Shown here one piece after another: positions 8,088 to 17,119 of a stretch of DNA of 64,000 bases; within the stretch, counting starts at the first letter, position 1; every line of letters begins with the position of its first letter. Both the position numbers and the translations under genes were made by a program. Where the stretch lies: positions 1-64,000 of the forward strand of contig JAIBCC010000032.1 in NCBI GenBank assembly GCA_019694395.1, in the 5' to 3' direction. The notes beneath the pieces were generated by a model. It was not told the origin of the DNA. It saw only the letters and a program-made list of their open reading frames with translations, and did not search any database. The stretch comes from Pyrinomonadaceae bacterium. GTDB lineage: Bacteria; Acidobacteriota; Blastocatellia; Pyrinomonadales; Pyrinomonadaceae.

Positions 8088-8480
8088 TTAGGTTGTTTGA
8101 GGTAAGACATTCTTAGTTTTTTGTATTTGTAAATAAGCCAAAACGAAAAATAATCCGAAAATCGCATCAATTATTGCAAAAACAATCATCAAATTAGGAA
8201 CCCGACCATTAAAGAATAAAACTGTCGCTTCCAGTGAATAAACAAATTTGCCCAATGCCGCCGGTAGCATCAGCATCTGATATTTTTGCGGATTGCTGCC
8301 GATCAAAAAGAACGCCAAATGCCAGGTCAAAACCGCGCCAATAAATCCGTAATAATATTCAGGATGTGTTATTGCCGGCGGATAATCTGCGCCGATTTGT
8401 CCTTCAAAAAAATACATCGGAAAGACTACCAGCATTCCGTAAATTCCGATTGCCCAAAAAGTGTATTTTGCAAATTTCAT
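8088..8480 (-). CDS. Four-helix integral membrane protein of unknown function
   Basis: This 130-residue protein has four hydrophobic segments (about 7-26, 45-62, 72-90 and 98-117) and short loops, and it ends in a charged tail (QIQKTKNVLPQTT). No conserved catalytic residues stand out. It resembles small DoxX-like or uncharacterised inner-membrane proteins only in size and topology. ATG 8480 lies 34 bases downstream of a TGATACG/TCCGCGTT element. The esterase gene follows 57 bases downstream with its own copy of that element, so the two genes may be co-regulated without being a single transcript. Confidence 0.75.
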   Translation of the reverse strand: MKFAKYTFWAIGIYGMLVVFPMYFFEGQIGADYPPAITHPEYYYGFIGAVLTWHLAFFLIGSNPQKYQMLMLPAALGKFVYSLEATVLFFNGRVPNLMIVFAIIDAIFGLFFVLAYLQIQKTKNVLPQTT

Positions 8481-8513
8481 AGTTTTAATAAAAGTAAATT
8501 GAAACTACTTTTC

Positions 8514-8553
8514 CTCCAATTTCGAACGCGGAAAGTTTTTGCAAATCGTATCA
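8514..8553 (-). promoter_or_regulatory. Bipartite promoter-like element, copy 3
   Basis: On the minus strand TGATACG (8553-8547), 14 bases, TCCGCGTT (8532-8525), 5 bases, TTGGAG (8519-8514). It precedes the 130-residue membrane protein gene that starts at 8480. Word content and spacing match copies 1 and 2 exactly, while the spacer bases differ. Confidence 0.5.
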
Positions 8554-8587
8554 ACCGAGCCCATTTTGATTTTAAAATTGAAATAGA

Positions 8588-9406
8588 TTACTCAAAAGTT
8601 TTATCAGATTTTATCGTTTTACGAACAGACATTCGTTCGATTAATTCTTGGCGCGGACGACTCATTTTTAGCTTTTTTCCGTTCTGTAAAATAACCACGC
8701 TTTTGTTTTGAAAATCCGTTTGAATTTGTTTAATGAGGCTTAGATTAACGATGATCGAGCGATGAATTCTTTGAAATTGGTTTGGGTCGAGAGATTTTTC
8801 CAATTCATTCATTGATTCGCGCAAAAGATGACTTTGCTCAGCGGTATGAATTTTGACGTAGTAATCGTCGGCTTCGATCCATTCGATTTCGCTGACGGGT
8901 AAAAATAATACCTTTCCGATTGATTTAATAACGATTCGCTCTAAAAATATCGGCTGAGTTTTTGGAGGAGTTTTATTATTTTCGAGCAGGGAAATCAGAC
9001 GTTGGCTAAGCGAACTCAAATCACGTTGTTGTAGAAAAAATTTCGCCTGTCCGACTGCTTTTTGGAAACGGGATTCTTCGACGGGTTTGAGCAAATAATC
9101 GAGTGCACTAAACTCAAAGGCTTTAATGGCATATTGATCGTAAGCCGTAACAAAGATCAATGCCGGAATTTTACTCAAATCAACTTGTTCCAAAACCTGA
9201 AATCCGTTTATTTCCGGCATTTGCACGTCGAGGAAGACAATATCAGGTGCAAGCGTTTCAATTGCCGAAATCGCTTCGTAACCGTTTTCGCATTCTTTGA
9301 TGATTTCGAGTTCGTCGTCTTTTTTTATCAAAGCACACAGATTGAGCCGCGCCAAAGGCTCATCATCAACCACGATTACCCGATAATTTTGTTTTGCTTC
9401 GCTCAT
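8588..9406 (-). CDS. LytR/AlgR-type response regulator (receiver + LytTR)
   Basis: This 272-residue response regulator has a CheY-like receiver at residues 7-125 with the acidic pocket Asp14-Asp15, phospho-acceptor Asp60 (IVFLDVQMP) and the conserved Lys in LLKPVEE. The LytTR DNA-binding domain covers about 155-265 (ERIVIKSIGKVLFLPVSEI ... QRIHRSIIVNLSLIKQI). LytTR proteins bind direct repeats upstream of cell-surface, autolysis or virulence genes in other bacteria; the targets here are unknown. The start ATG overlaps the stop of the sensor kinase gene by four bases (ATGA), so the pair is translationally coupled. Confidence 0.94.
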   Translation of the reverse strand: MSEAKQNYRVIVVDDEPLARLNLCALIKKDDELEIIKECENGYEAISAIETLAPDIVFLDVQMPEINGFQVLEQVDLSKIPALIFVTAYDQYAIKAFEFSALDYLLKPVEESRFQKAVGQAKFFLQQRDLSSLSQRLISLLENNKTPPKTQPIFLERIVIKSIGKVLFLPVSEIEWIEADDYYVKIHTAEQSHLLRESMNELEKSLDPNQFQRIHRSIIVNLSLIKQIQTDFQNKSVVILQNGKKLKMSRPRQELIERMSVRKTIKSDKTFE

Positions 9407-10506
9407 ATTTCCGACATTTCGAGAGGCAGATTCAATTCGGCAATAACGCTATTATTTAAATTTTTAATCTCCAGACTAAAATCATTTTGATAAGTTTTTT
9501 CCAATCTCGCAAAAGTGTTAGTTAAACCGATTCCTTTTCTCAACTCCCAATTTTCGGGCAAATTTGTTCCATCGTTTTGAATCAGAATATTCAAATGATT
9601 ATTAACGATTTTAGTCTCAATTGAAATCGTTTGAGCAGCCAGACTTTTGGAAATTCCGTGAACAATCGCATTTTCAACCAAAGGCTGCAAGATCAAATTT
9701 GGAATTTTCAAAGGTAAAGTTTCGGATGCAATATTCATTTCCACATTGAGCCGATTAGAAAATCTTTTTTGATGCAAATCCAGATAAAGTTTGGTAAATC
9801 CTACTTCTTCTTTTAATTCGACCATTTCTTTTCCGGCATTTTCGGTGACATAACGCAATAATTCACTCAGTTCGATAATGTTTTCAATTGCCGCTTGATT
9901 CTCATTATTGCGAATCAGTCCAACAATTCCGTTGAGCGTATTAAACAGAAAATGCGGCTGTAATTGTGCTTTAAGAGTTTGCAGTTGCGAATGCGCGAGC
10001 TGGGCTTCGAGCTGCGATTCACGAAGAGCCCGTTCCTGAAATTTTCCGTAATAATTTAAGCCGATTCCGATTCCTAAAATTGCGGAATAAGTCAAAATCA
10101 TCGTCGGCAAATCATACAAAGAGCGAAATAAAACAACACTTAAAAAACTATATTTCGTCTGCATTTCGGGATACAGAGGATACATCATTGATGTTGTCCA
10201 TAAACCTTGAATGAAGGCAAGAATCAAAAAAAATGAAAACTGCACGAATAAAGATTTAAGAATCTCTTTATTAGCAAAAGAAAATCTTTTTTCCAGAAAC
10301 CAAATGAAATGAGTTGTAATAGCCCAAAAAACTATACCCAAAGCAATTAAAACTGACAGCCTAATCCATATTTCGCTAATTTGAGAAAGACGATTTTCTA
10401 TCAAAAAAGGGATGCTGTTAAGTATTCCCAAAAACGCGGCGAAACCCAAACTCAGGTAAATTTTTAGTTTCCGATTAATATTTTTGATATAAACTTCGTT
10501 GGTCAT
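9403..10506 (-). CDS. LytS/YehU-type sensor histidine kinase
   Basis: This 367-residue membrane kinase has about four transmembrane helices within residues 15-155. A short coiled coil is followed by the His_kinase domain of the LytS/YehU family: LQPHFLFNTLNGIVGLI with phospho-acceptor His185. The HATPase region includes LILQPLVENAIVHGI (N box) and RKGIGLTNTFARLE (G box). There is no extracellular sensor domain, so it probably senses membrane state or a small ligand. It is the partner of the LytTR regulator whose start it overlaps. The DNA downstream of the PD40 gene upstream of it contains a terminator-like hairpin, so this pair has its own promoter. Confidence 0.93.
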   Translation of the reverse strand: MTNEVYIKNINRKLKIYLSLGFAAFLGILNSIPFLIENRLSQISEIWIRLSVLIALGIVFWAITTHFIWFLEKRFSFANKEILKSLFVQFSFFLILAFIQGLWTTSMMYPLYPEMQTKYSFLSVVLFRSLYDLPTMILTYSAILGIGIGLNYYGKFQERALRESQLEAQLAHSQLQTLKAQLQPHFLFNTLNGIVGLIRNNENQAAIENIIELSELLRYVTENAGKEMVELKEEVGFTKLYLDLHQKRFSNRLNVEMNIASETLPLKIPNLILQPLVENAIVHGISKSLAAQTISIETKIVNNHLNILIQNDGTNLPENWELRKGIGLTNTFARLEKTYQNDFSLEIKNLNNSVIAELNLPLEMSEI

Positions 10507-10529
10507 AAAAGTTATTCAAAATAAAATTA

Positions 10530-10566
10530 CCGCGAAAACATTTCTGACGATTAATGTTTTTCGCGG
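10530..10566 (-). terminator. Rho-independent terminator after the PD40 protein gene
   Basis: CCGCGAAAACATT (10530-10542) pairs with AATGTTTTTCGCGG (10553-10566) with one bulged base. In the minus-strand direction the stem is followed by TAATTTTATTTTG. It lies downstream of the gene ending at 10626 and upstream of the kinase start at 10506. Confidence 0.65.
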
Positions 10567-10625
10567 AATAAGTTTAATCTTTATAAAACTTATTTGAAAT
10601 AACAGAATATTGATTAACCGATAAT

Positions 10626-11552
10626 TTATTTTCCGACAAGTTTTGTTACTTCTGTTCCATCAACATTAGCAATGTAAATGCTCGACTCAGGCGGTTTACC
10701 GGGTTGAAATGGTTTAGGTGAAACAAAAGCGATTTTCTTTCCATCCGGCGAAAATTTAATCATACTGCCATTTACATTTGGAATTTGAGCTAAATTTTTC
10801 CCATCTAAATCAATTGTATAAAATGCGCTTTCTTCGTTGCCGTCACGTTTTGAGGTAAAGACAATTTTTTTACCATTTGGCAGCCACGACGGGTAAAAAT
10901 TATGTCCGATATTATTGGTCAGCAAAGTTTGATTAGTCCCATCGGCATTCATCGTCCAAATCTGGTCTTTGTTATCACCTTTTTCCACATAATAAACAAT
11001 CGTTTTACCGTCCGGCGACCAGTGCGGATCGTAATAGGCGAGTTCCGAATCCGTCGTTAAACGTGTAATATTTGTGCCGTCAAAATTCATCAAATAAATT
11101 TGCGGCTTCCTCGGATTTTTGCTGTCGCGCGAAGAGGTAAATAGTATCTTTTCACCGTCAGGAGATAATGACGGCGTGGAATAACCGCCTGTTGTTTTTG
11201 AGATTTGAACAACCTTGGAGCCATCTCTTTTAGCAAGGTAAATATCGGAATTCCCAAAATCTCCCCTGACACCAGCAATAAACATAAAACTTTTACCGTC
11301 TTTCAACCAATTTGAACCAAATTCATTTTTTTCTTCGGAAGTGAGTTTTTTCAAATCCGAGCCGTCAACTTTGATTGTATAAATATCTGCCTGAAAATCT
11401 TTTGGATTCGAGCCGCTAATCATTGTAAAGCTCAAATATTCTCCGTCCGGCAGCCATTCCACCTCCGGATAAAAGGTCACATTGGCTTGTTGGGGAAAAC
11501 CCGCAAGAGCAAAGGTTAAAACTACTAAAAAGGCATACATAAAATTTCTCAT
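10626..11552 (-). CDS. Periplasmic PD40/TolB-like beta-propeller protein
   Basis: This 308-residue exported protein has a signal peptide at residues 1-21 (FLVVLTFALAGFPQQ). The remainder consists of about six WD40-like PD40 repeats with the SPDGEKILFTSSRDG type signature (for example SPDGKTIVYYVE, LPNGKKIVFTSKRDG, SPDGKKIAFVSP) and 'IYLMNFDGTN' type strands. The fold should be a TolB-like propeller covering the full length. Such proteins in Acidobacteriota often act as periplasmic scaffolds, and enzyme activity is not expected. The ATG at 11552 has GAGGAG. The gene is a single unit bounded by a terminator downstream. Confidence 0.87.
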   Translation of the reverse strand: MRNFMYAFLVVLTFALAGFPQQANVTFYPEVEWLPDGEYLSFTMISGSNPKDFQADIYTIKVDGSDLKKLTSEEKNEFGSNWLKDGKSFMFIAGVRGDFGNSDIYLAKRDGSKVVQISKTTGGYSTPSLSPDGEKILFTSSRDSKNPRKPQIYLMNFDGTNITRLTTDSELAYYDPHWSPDGKTIVYYVEKGDNKDQIWTMNADGTNQTLLTNNIGHNFYPSWLPNGKKIVFTSKRDGNEESAFYTIDLDGKNLAQIPNVNGSMIKFSPDGKKIAFVSPKPFQPGKPPESSIYIANVDGTEVTKLVGK

Positions 11553-11711
11553 TCTTTCTCCTCAATCTGAAAATTTTTAGTCGAATAATTACAGTTAAAC
11601 TTTAATTTTTAATTACTTATCCGAAAATACTTTTGCAGTGAAAAGGTGATTCTATGCAGTAAAACGATGGATTAAAGAAAGAAAGTAATTGTTTTAGTAA
11701 AAGCCGGATGA

Positions 11712-11743
11712 AAATAGAAAAACCGTCCGCAATTGCAGACGGT
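11712..11743 (-). terminator. Rho-independent terminator of dnaJ
   Basis: ACCGTCCGC (11722-11730) and GCAGACGGT (11735-11743) form a stem with one wobble pair and a four-base loop. On the minus strand it is followed by a run of T-rich bases (TTTTTCTATTTT). It begins 24 bases after the dnaJ stop. Confidence 0.8.
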
Positions 11744-11766
11744 CTTGAAAAAAAATGTCAGTTTTT

Positions 11767-12882
11767 CTAACTGAAAATGTTACGAACTTTGTCTATAAAT
11801 GACTCGTCTTTGAACTCGGTATCTTCGATTTCGGCGAGCTGTTCAAATAATTGACGCTGTTCTTTGCTCAGATGTTTCGGAGTTACCAAAGTCACCGCGA
11901 CAAACAAATCGCCTTTACCGCGTCCGCCAAGAATCGGCATTCCTTGTTCCTTTAAACGAAAGACCGTCCCGGTTTGTGTGCCGTGCGGAATTTTCAAATC
12001 CTGTTCGCCATCTAAAGTTTTAACCTTGATTTCTGCTCCGAGTGCGGCTTGGGAAAAACTAATCGGGGCAGATGAATAAAGATTTGCGCCCTGACGTTCA
12101 AAATCTTTATGGTCGGCAACGTGAATAACCACAAACAAATCGCCGGATTGTCCGCCGCTGGTTCCGGCTTCGCCTTCGCCGTTGACGCGCAAACGCGAGC
12201 CTGTTTCAACGCCCGCCGGAATCTTGATTTCAAGAGTTTTTTCTTTTTCGATGCGTCCGGCTCCGCGACAATTTTTACAAGGATTTTTGATGATTTGTCC
12301 GCGTCCGCCGCAGTTTGAACAGGTTCGCATTACCGAGAAAAATCCTTGTTGATAACGCACTTGTCCTTGTCCCTGACAGGTAATACAGGTTTCGGGCGAA
12401 GTTCCTTTTTCCGTTCCTTTGCCTTCACATTCGCCGCATTTTTCGAGTCGCGGAATATGCAACGTTTCGGCTTTTCCGGTGGCGGCTTCTTCTAAAGTAA
12501 TTTCCAGATCGTAGCGTAAATCCGAACCGCGCTGCGCCGAAGTGCGTCGGGTGCGTCCGCCTCCGCCGAACATATCGCCGAAGCCGAACATATCGAAAAT
12601 GTCTTCGATGTTGGTAAATCCTGCACCGTCGAATCCGCCGAAACCGCTGCCTGCACCGCCTACACCCTGATGACCGAACCGATCATAACTGGCGCGTTTT
12701 TGCGAATCGGAAAGCACCGAATAAGCTTCAGCCGCTTCTTTGAATTTTTCCTCAGCCGCCGGATTGTCAGGGTTTTTGTCAGGATGGTATTGAATCGCCA
12801 ATTTTCGATAGGCTGATTTAATTTCGGCATCGCTTGCCGTTTTGCTAACACCTAAAATTTCGTAATAATCTCTTTTACTCAT
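11767..12882 (-). CDS. dnaJ: Chaperone DnaJ (type I Hsp40)
   Basis: This 371-residue co-chaperone stimulates the DnaK ATPase and delivers unfolded clients. The J domain at residues 4-70 carries His33-Pro34-Asp35. A Gly/Phe-rich linker follows ([15 protein letters not shown]). The zinc-finger region has all four CxxCxGxG repeats ([32 protein letters not shown]), followed by two C-terminal client-binding barrels and a dimerisation tail. Length is normal for the family. The gene follows dnaK but is separated by 238 bases containing a terminator and a candidate promoter, so it is probably transcribed on its own as well. Confidence 0.98.
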   Translation of the reverse strand: MSKRDYYEILGVSKTASDAEIKSAYRKLAIQYHPDKNPDNPAAEEKFKEAAEAYSVLSDSQKRASYDRFGHQGVGGAGSGFGGFDGAGFTNIEDIFDMFGFGDMFGGGGRTRRTSAQRGSDLRYDLEITLEEAATGKAETLHIPRLEKCGECEGKGTEKGTSPETCITCQGQGQVRYQQGFFSVMRTCSNCGGRGQIIKNPCKNCRGAGRIEKEKTLEIKIPAGVETGSRLRVNGEGEAGTSGGQSGDLFVVIHVADHKDFERQGANLYSSAPISFSQAALGAEIKVKTLDGEQDLKIPHGTQTGTVFRLKEQGMPILGGRGKGDLFVAVTLVTPKHLSKEQRQLFEQLAEIEDTEFKDESFIDKVRNIFS

Positions 12883-12980
12883 AGGATGATTTGATTAGTT
12901 TTGGGGTTTAGGTTTTTGGGTTTCTTAGTTAAAGATTAAAATTTTCCCTAATGATTTTTTATAATTTATGATTTCGGGGT

Positions 12981-13010
12981 TCTATAGAATTATTGCTTAA
13001 ACAAATTCAA
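12981..13010 (-). promoter_or_regulatory. Candidate housekeeping promoter for dnaJ
   Basis: On the minus strand TTGAAT (13010-13005), an 18-base spacer and TATAGA (12986-12981). It lies about 100 bases upstream of the dnaJ ATG, downstream of the dnaK terminator. The intergenic stretch also carries word repeats of the CCAAAAACCAAAAGCC type at 13011-13040. Confidence 0.4.
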
Positions 13011-13047
13011 AGACCAAAAACCAAAAGCCAAAGACCAAAATAAAAGT

Positions 13048-13078
13048 AACGTCAGCCCAATTTAACGGAACTGACGTT
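13048..13078. terminator. Terminator hairpin between dnaK and dnaJ
   Basis: AACGTCAG (13048-13055) and CTGACGTT (13071-13078) form a perfect 8-base stem with a 15-base loop. On the minus strand the stem is followed by ACTTTTATTTT. The other side is also T-rich, so it could act in both directions. It lies 43 bases past the dnaK stop. Confidence 0.65.
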
Positions 13079-13120
13079 TTTTAATTTTGCGATATTCGCT
13101 CGTTTTGTTCAAGTCTGAGT

Positions 13121-14929
13121 TTAAGCAACTGTAGCCATCAGAGTTTCGGTAAGTTTATTGGCAGTCGCTTCAACTTTTTCAATTGTGGCGCGAATTGCGT
13201 CTAAACTATCCGATTTGAGAAATTCTTCGGCTTCGTTCAGAACTCCATTGATTTCGGTTTGCTGATCTGGAGGCAATCCGCGACCAAATTCATTCATTGC
13301 ATTTCTGGTGTTGGTCAGAATTGATTCAAGATTATTGCGGGCTAAAATCAACTGTTTCGTTTCTTTATCTTTTTCCACCGAAGTTTCGGCTTCCATAATC
13401 AAACGGTCAATTTCATCCGGCGCAAGTCCCGAAGACGGAGTAATTTGCATGGCTTGTTCCAATCCGGTCATTTTATCACGGGCAGAAACGTTGACAATGC
13501 CGTTCGGATCAACTTCAAACATAACTTCGATTTGCGGAACCCCTCTGGCTGCCGGTGGAATACCGACTAATTCAAATTTACCCAAGGAACGGTTAGCCGC
13601 TGCCAATTCGCGTTCGCCTTGCAAAATGTGAATTTCGACCGATTGCTGATTATCAACGACAGTTGTAAATGTCATTGCGTTTTTCAAAGGAATTGTTGAG
13701 TTACGTCCAATTAGTTTGACGAAAAGTCCGCCGCGTGTTTCCAAACCGAGACTTAACGGCAGAACGTCTAACAGCACAATGTCTTTGACATCGCCGGTCA
13801 AGACTCCGCCTTGAATTCCTGCGCCCATCGCCACAACTTCATCAGGATTGATTTCAGACGAAGGTTCTTTTCCGAAAAGTTCGGTAACGGTTTTAGCAAT
13901 GATCGGCGAACGGGTTTGTCCGCCAACCAAAATAACTTTATCAATGTCACTGGCTTGCAATTTAGCATCCCAGAGAGCTTTTTGGCAGGGTTCAACTGAC
14001 AGTTCAACTAAATCTTTGACTAATTCTTCAAATTTTGCACGAGTCAAAACACTGTTGATGTGTTTCGGTCCGGTTGCGTCCGCCGCGATAAACGGCAGAT
14101 TAATAGTGGTTTCGGTAACCGAAGAAAGTTCGCATTTGGCACGTTCAGCAGCTTCTTTCAAACGCTGCAAAGCCAAACGGTCTTCTTTTAAATCAATGCC
14201 GTTTTCGAGTTTGAATTTTTCGACTACCCAATTGATGATGCGTTGGTCAAAATCTTCACCGCCTAAAAATGTATTGCCGGAGGTTGAAAGAACTTCAAAA
14301 ACTCCGTCGTTGATTTCCAGAATGGTAACGTCGAACGTTCCGCCGCCGAGGTCATAAACCACGATTCTTTCAGAGCGATTTTTGCCGAATCCGTAGGCAA
14401 GTGCAGCAGCCGTCGGCTCGTTGATGATACGTTCAACTTCCAACCCTGCAATTTTTCCCGCATCGCGGGTTGCCTGACGTTGAAAATCGTCAAAATATGC
14501 CGGAACCGTAATAATTGCCTCAGTTACAGTCGTTCCGAGAAATTCTTCGGCAGATTGTTTCAATCTTTGCAAAACGATTGCCGAAATTTCGGGCGGGCTG
14601 TAAGTGCGGTCAAGCACACGGATATGTGCGTCGCCGTTTGGGGCTTCGACAATTTCAAATGGTGCGGTTTCACGCATTTTATCGGCTTCCAGCGAGTTAA
14701 ACTTTCGTCCGATCAAACGCTTCACGGCAAATAAAGTATTATTCGGATTAGTTACGGCTTGGCGTTTGGCGATTTGCCCGACGAGCCGTTCACCTTTTTC
14801 GGTAAAACCGACCACAGACGGTGTGGTTCGACCGCCTTCTTTGTTTGGAATAATTTGAATTGTTCCGCCTTCGAGAACCGAAACGCAACAGTTCGTTGTG
14901 CCCAAGTCTATTCCAATTACTTTGCCCAT
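13121..14929 (-). CDS. dnaK: Molecular chaperone DnaK (Hsp70), short C-terminus
   Basis: This 602-residue ATP-dependent chaperone begins MGKVIGIDLGTTNCCVSVLEGG. It shows the Hsp70 phosphate loops IVVYDLGGGTFDVTILEI and VILVGGQTRSPII, the linker/substrate-domain start VLLDVLPLSLGLETRGG, and the substrate-binding strands. The helical lid is present (LILARNNLESIL...), but the protein ends at ETLMATVA. It lacks the disordered tail and terminal acidic motif found in the roughly 635-residue enterobacterial form. Context hrcA-grpE-dnaK identifies it as the housekeeping DnaK rather than HscA. The gap to the grpE stop is 18 bases, consistent with one operon. Confidence 0.97.
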   Translation of the reverse strand: MGKVIGIDLGTTNCCVSVLEGGTIQIIPNKEGGRTTPSVVGFTEKGERLVGQIAKRQAVTNPNNTLFAVKRLIGRKFNSLEADKMRETAPFEIVEAPNGDAHIRVLDRTYSPPEISAIVLQRLKQSAEEFLGTTVTEAIITVPAYFDDFQRQATRDAGKIAGLEVERIINEPTAAALAYGFGKNRSERIVVYDLGGGTFDVTILEINDGVFEVLSTSGNTFLGGEDFDQRIINWVVEKFKLENGIDLKEDRLALQRLKEAAERAKCELSSVTETTINLPFIAADATGPKHINSVLTRAKFEELVKDLVELSVEPCQKALWDAKLQASDIDKVILVGGQTRSPIIAKTVTELFGKEPSSEINPDEVVAMGAGIQGGVLTGDVKDIVLLDVLPLSLGLETRGGLFVKLIGRNSTIPLKNAMTFTTVVDNQQSVEIHILQGERELAAANRSLGKFELVGIPPAARGVPQIEVMFEVDPNGIVNVSARDKMTGLEQAMQITPSSGLAPDEIDRLIMEAETSVEKDKETKQLILARNNLESILTNTRNAMNEFGRGLPPDQQTEINGVLNEAEEFLKSDSLDAIRATIEKVEATANKLTETLMATVA

Positions 14930-14947
14930 ATTTTTTTTGAGTCCTTA

Positions 14948-15784
14948 TTATTCAATTTCTAGAGATACATCCGAAGATGTCGAGGGTTGGGAGTTGGCTG
15001 AAACTTTAACCATTGACGGACGAATGACTTTATCATCGATCTTGTATCCGCGCAATAGTTCTGCAACTACGGTGTTATGTGGAACCTGATTGGTCTGCAC
15101 CGTTGCTACGGCTTCGTGAAAATGCGGATTAAATGGTTTGCCAACCGCAGTAATCGGCTGGATTCCCATTTCTTCTAAAACCACGCTTAATTGATGATTA
15201 ATAAGACCAACACCATCAATAAATTGCTGAAAGTCAGGGGATTTTTCCTCGGTGTGATTATTTGCCGAACTTAAAGCTCGTTCCAAATTGTCAATTACAG
15301 GAAAAACCTTGGCTGCTAAATTGCTCAAAACGCTGCGAAATATTTCGGCGCGCTCGCGTTCCGTCCGATTTTTGAAATTTTCAAAATCCGTGCTTCGTCG
15401 GCGCATTGTTTCAGCCATTTCCTGACGTTCGGCATTAATTTTTGAAACTTCTGAGTTAAGTTTTTTAATTTCCGCTTCGAGATCAGAAAAAGTTCGACTG
15501 TCTGGAATTACCGGATTGCCTGGTGCGAAATTACTCTTAACTTGCGGGGTAAATTCTTCTAATTTTTTATTGGGTTCGATGGTGGCAAGCAGCTTTTCGA
15601 GTTGAGCAATTTCGTCGTCATCTTCTTCAATATTATATTCTTCAATTTCAACCACAAACTCAGAAGACATATCAAGGTCTTTTTCTCTGGCTTCTAATTC
15701 CTTAAGAAAAGCATCCAGTGAGCCGGAAGAATTCAGGTCGTTGGTCATCTTTGGTTTGTTGATTGAATCGTAATCAGGGTTCAT
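14948..15784 (-). CDS. grpE: Nucleotide exchange factor GrpE with long acidic N-terminus
   Basis: This 278-residue co-chaperone releases ADP from DnaK. Residues about 1-95 form an acidic low-complexity extension (EIEEYNIEEDDDEIAQLEKLL), longer than in typical GrpE of about 200 residues. A long coiled-coil helix follows (about 100-160, KLNSEVSKINAERQEMAETMRRRSTDFENFKNR split by breaks). The C-terminal beta-wing carries the conserved GIQPITAVGKPFNPHFHEAV segment and ends VIRPSMVKVS. The gene lies between hrcA and dnaK. The 158-base gap upstream is filled with AT-rich word repeats and no clear promoter. Confidence 0.96.
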   Translation of the reverse strand: MNPDYDSINKPKMTNDLNSSGSLDAFLKELEAREKDLDMSSEFVVEIEEYNIEEDDDEIAQLEKLLATIEPNKKLEEFTPQVKSNFAPGNPVIPDSRTFSDLEAEIKKLNSEVSKINAERQEMAETMRRRSTDFENFKNRTERERAEIFRSVLSNLAAKVFPVIDNLERALSSANNHTEEKSPDFQQFIDGVGLINHQLSVVLEEMGIQPITAVGKPFNPHFHEAVATVQTNQVPHNTVVAELLRGYKIDDKVIRPSMVKVSANSQPSTSSDVSLEIE

Positions 15785-15789
15785 CGTAT

Positions 15790-15930
15790 TGGTTGATTTT
15801 TGATTTTTGATGTTTGATTTTTGGCTATTTCTAAATAACGACTTTCAGTTATCTTAGAAATTAGAAATATTAGTTAGATAGTTCAACCAAAAAAATCAAA
15901 GGTCATAGGTCAAAAGTCAAAGATCATAGT
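15790..15930. repeat. Intergenic AT-rich word repeats between hrcA and grpE
   Basis: The spacer holds TGATTTTTGATTTTTGATG-like words at 15794-15822 and the inverse-sense words TCAAAGGTCATAGGTC, CAAAAGTCAAAGATC at 15895-15927. The two blocks are roughly inverted copies, each made of 7-8 base degenerate units. Similar blocks occur at 13011-13040, 41041-41090 and 46391-46428. No protein or RNA gene is apparent. Confidence 0.6.
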
Positions 15931-15942
15931 TTTTTGTAGGCT

Positions 15943-17067
15943 TTACTTTGAAGAGTATTCATCAAGCATCATTTTTTCAAGAATTTTGGAAATATAGCTG
16001 ACAATCGCAATCATTCGCGGGTATTCGATCCGGGTTGGACCCAAGACACTCAGAGTTCCGAAAGCGTCGCCTTTTCCAATTCGGTAAGGAGCAGTTATCA
16101 AAGTGCAATTTTGGAGCGAAGAAGTTGAATTTTCGCTTCCGATGACGACCTGAACATTTCCTTTGGCGGTTAAATCGCGTCCGAGGCATTCATTCAAGAT
16201 TTGCATCAGACGTGATTTTTCTTCGATAGTGCGAAGTAATTCACGCAATTTCTCAAAGTTGGAAAAATCAGGCTTAGTGAGAATGTTCGATGTTCCATCC
16301 ACATAAATCTCGCCGATGGTATCTTTTTCACTCTCAATACTTTGCGAACAAAGTATCATTGCCGTTTGCAATAATTTGTCAAAAAGTGCTTTTTCCTCGT
16401 GCATCAATTTCAAAATTTCAACCCGAATCATTGCCAGACTTTTTCCCGCAAATTCAGCGTTGATATAACGCGAAGTGCGGTCAAGTTCTTCCTGGGTAAA
16501 GGTTTCTTCGAGCCGAATAATTTTGTTATGCACAATATTCGGAGCGGAAACCATCACTACCAAAATTCGTTTATCGGACAAATTTGCAAACTGAATGTGC
16601 TGCAAATAATCGTTTGCCAGATTTGGCGAAACGACAATTCCGACATTTTTTGAAAGAGCCGAAAGCAACTGTGAAGTGCGTTCCATTAGGTGATCAGACT
16701 TATCGGAAATTTCCAATTCGCTTAAACCTAACTCTCGATTTATCAATTTCAAATCTTCGGTGGAAAGACTTAAAACCCCAAGCAGATTATCTACATAAAA
16801 CCGATAACCTTTATCAGTCGGCACGCGTCCGGCTGATGTATGCGGCTGCTCAACAAATCCGGCTTCTTCCAACTCGCTCATAACATTGCGAATTGTTGCC
16901 GGACTCCAACCTGCTGAATGTGCAAACCTTTCTGCGACAACTTTTGAGCCGACCGGCTCACCGGAGATAAGATGTTCGCTGATAATGGCAGAGAGGATGA
17001 TCTGCCCGCGTGCGTCGGGAATTGTTGAATCGTTTTTGAAACTCAAATTCGAGTCACGAACAGGCAT
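15943..17067 (-). CDS. hrcA: Heat-inducible transcription repressor HrcA
   Basis: This 374-residue repressor of class I heat-shock genes has an N-terminal winged helix at about residues 20-90 (ILSAIISEHLISGEPVGSKVVAERF ... SPATIRNVMSELEEAGFVEQPHTSAGRVPTDKGYRFYVD split here), which contains the diagnostic 'SAGRVPTDKGYR' signature. A GAF-like core follows and the C-terminus has the conserved GPTRIEYPRMIAIVSYIS motif. It normally binds the CIRCE operator. No CIRCE sequence is visible upstream of hrcA here, nor elsewhere in the window. The gene is first in the hrcA-grpE-dnaK operon. Confidence 0.96.
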   Translation of the reverse strand: MPVRDSNLSFKNDSTIPDARGQIILSAIISEHLISGEPVGSKVVAERFAHSAGWSPATIRNVMSELEEAGFVEQPHTSAGRVPTDKGYRFYVDNLLGVLSLSTEDLKLINRELGLSELEISDKSDHLMERTSQLLSALSKNVGIVVSPNLANDYLQHIQFANLSDKRILVVMVSAPNIVHNKIIRLEETFTQEELDRTSRYINAEFAGKSLAMIRVEILKLMHEEKALFDKLLQTAMILCSQSIESEKDTIGEIYVDGTSNILTKPDFSNFEKLRELLRTIEEKSRLMQILNECLGRDLTAKGNVQVVIGSENSTSSLQNCTLITAPYRIGKGDAFGTLSVLGPTRIEYPRMIAIVSYISKILEKMMLDEYSSK

Positions 17068-17119
17068 TTTGTTTAATTGATTTGAAGCAGACGCGAAAGG
17101 GCGATATGCTCCTAATAAT

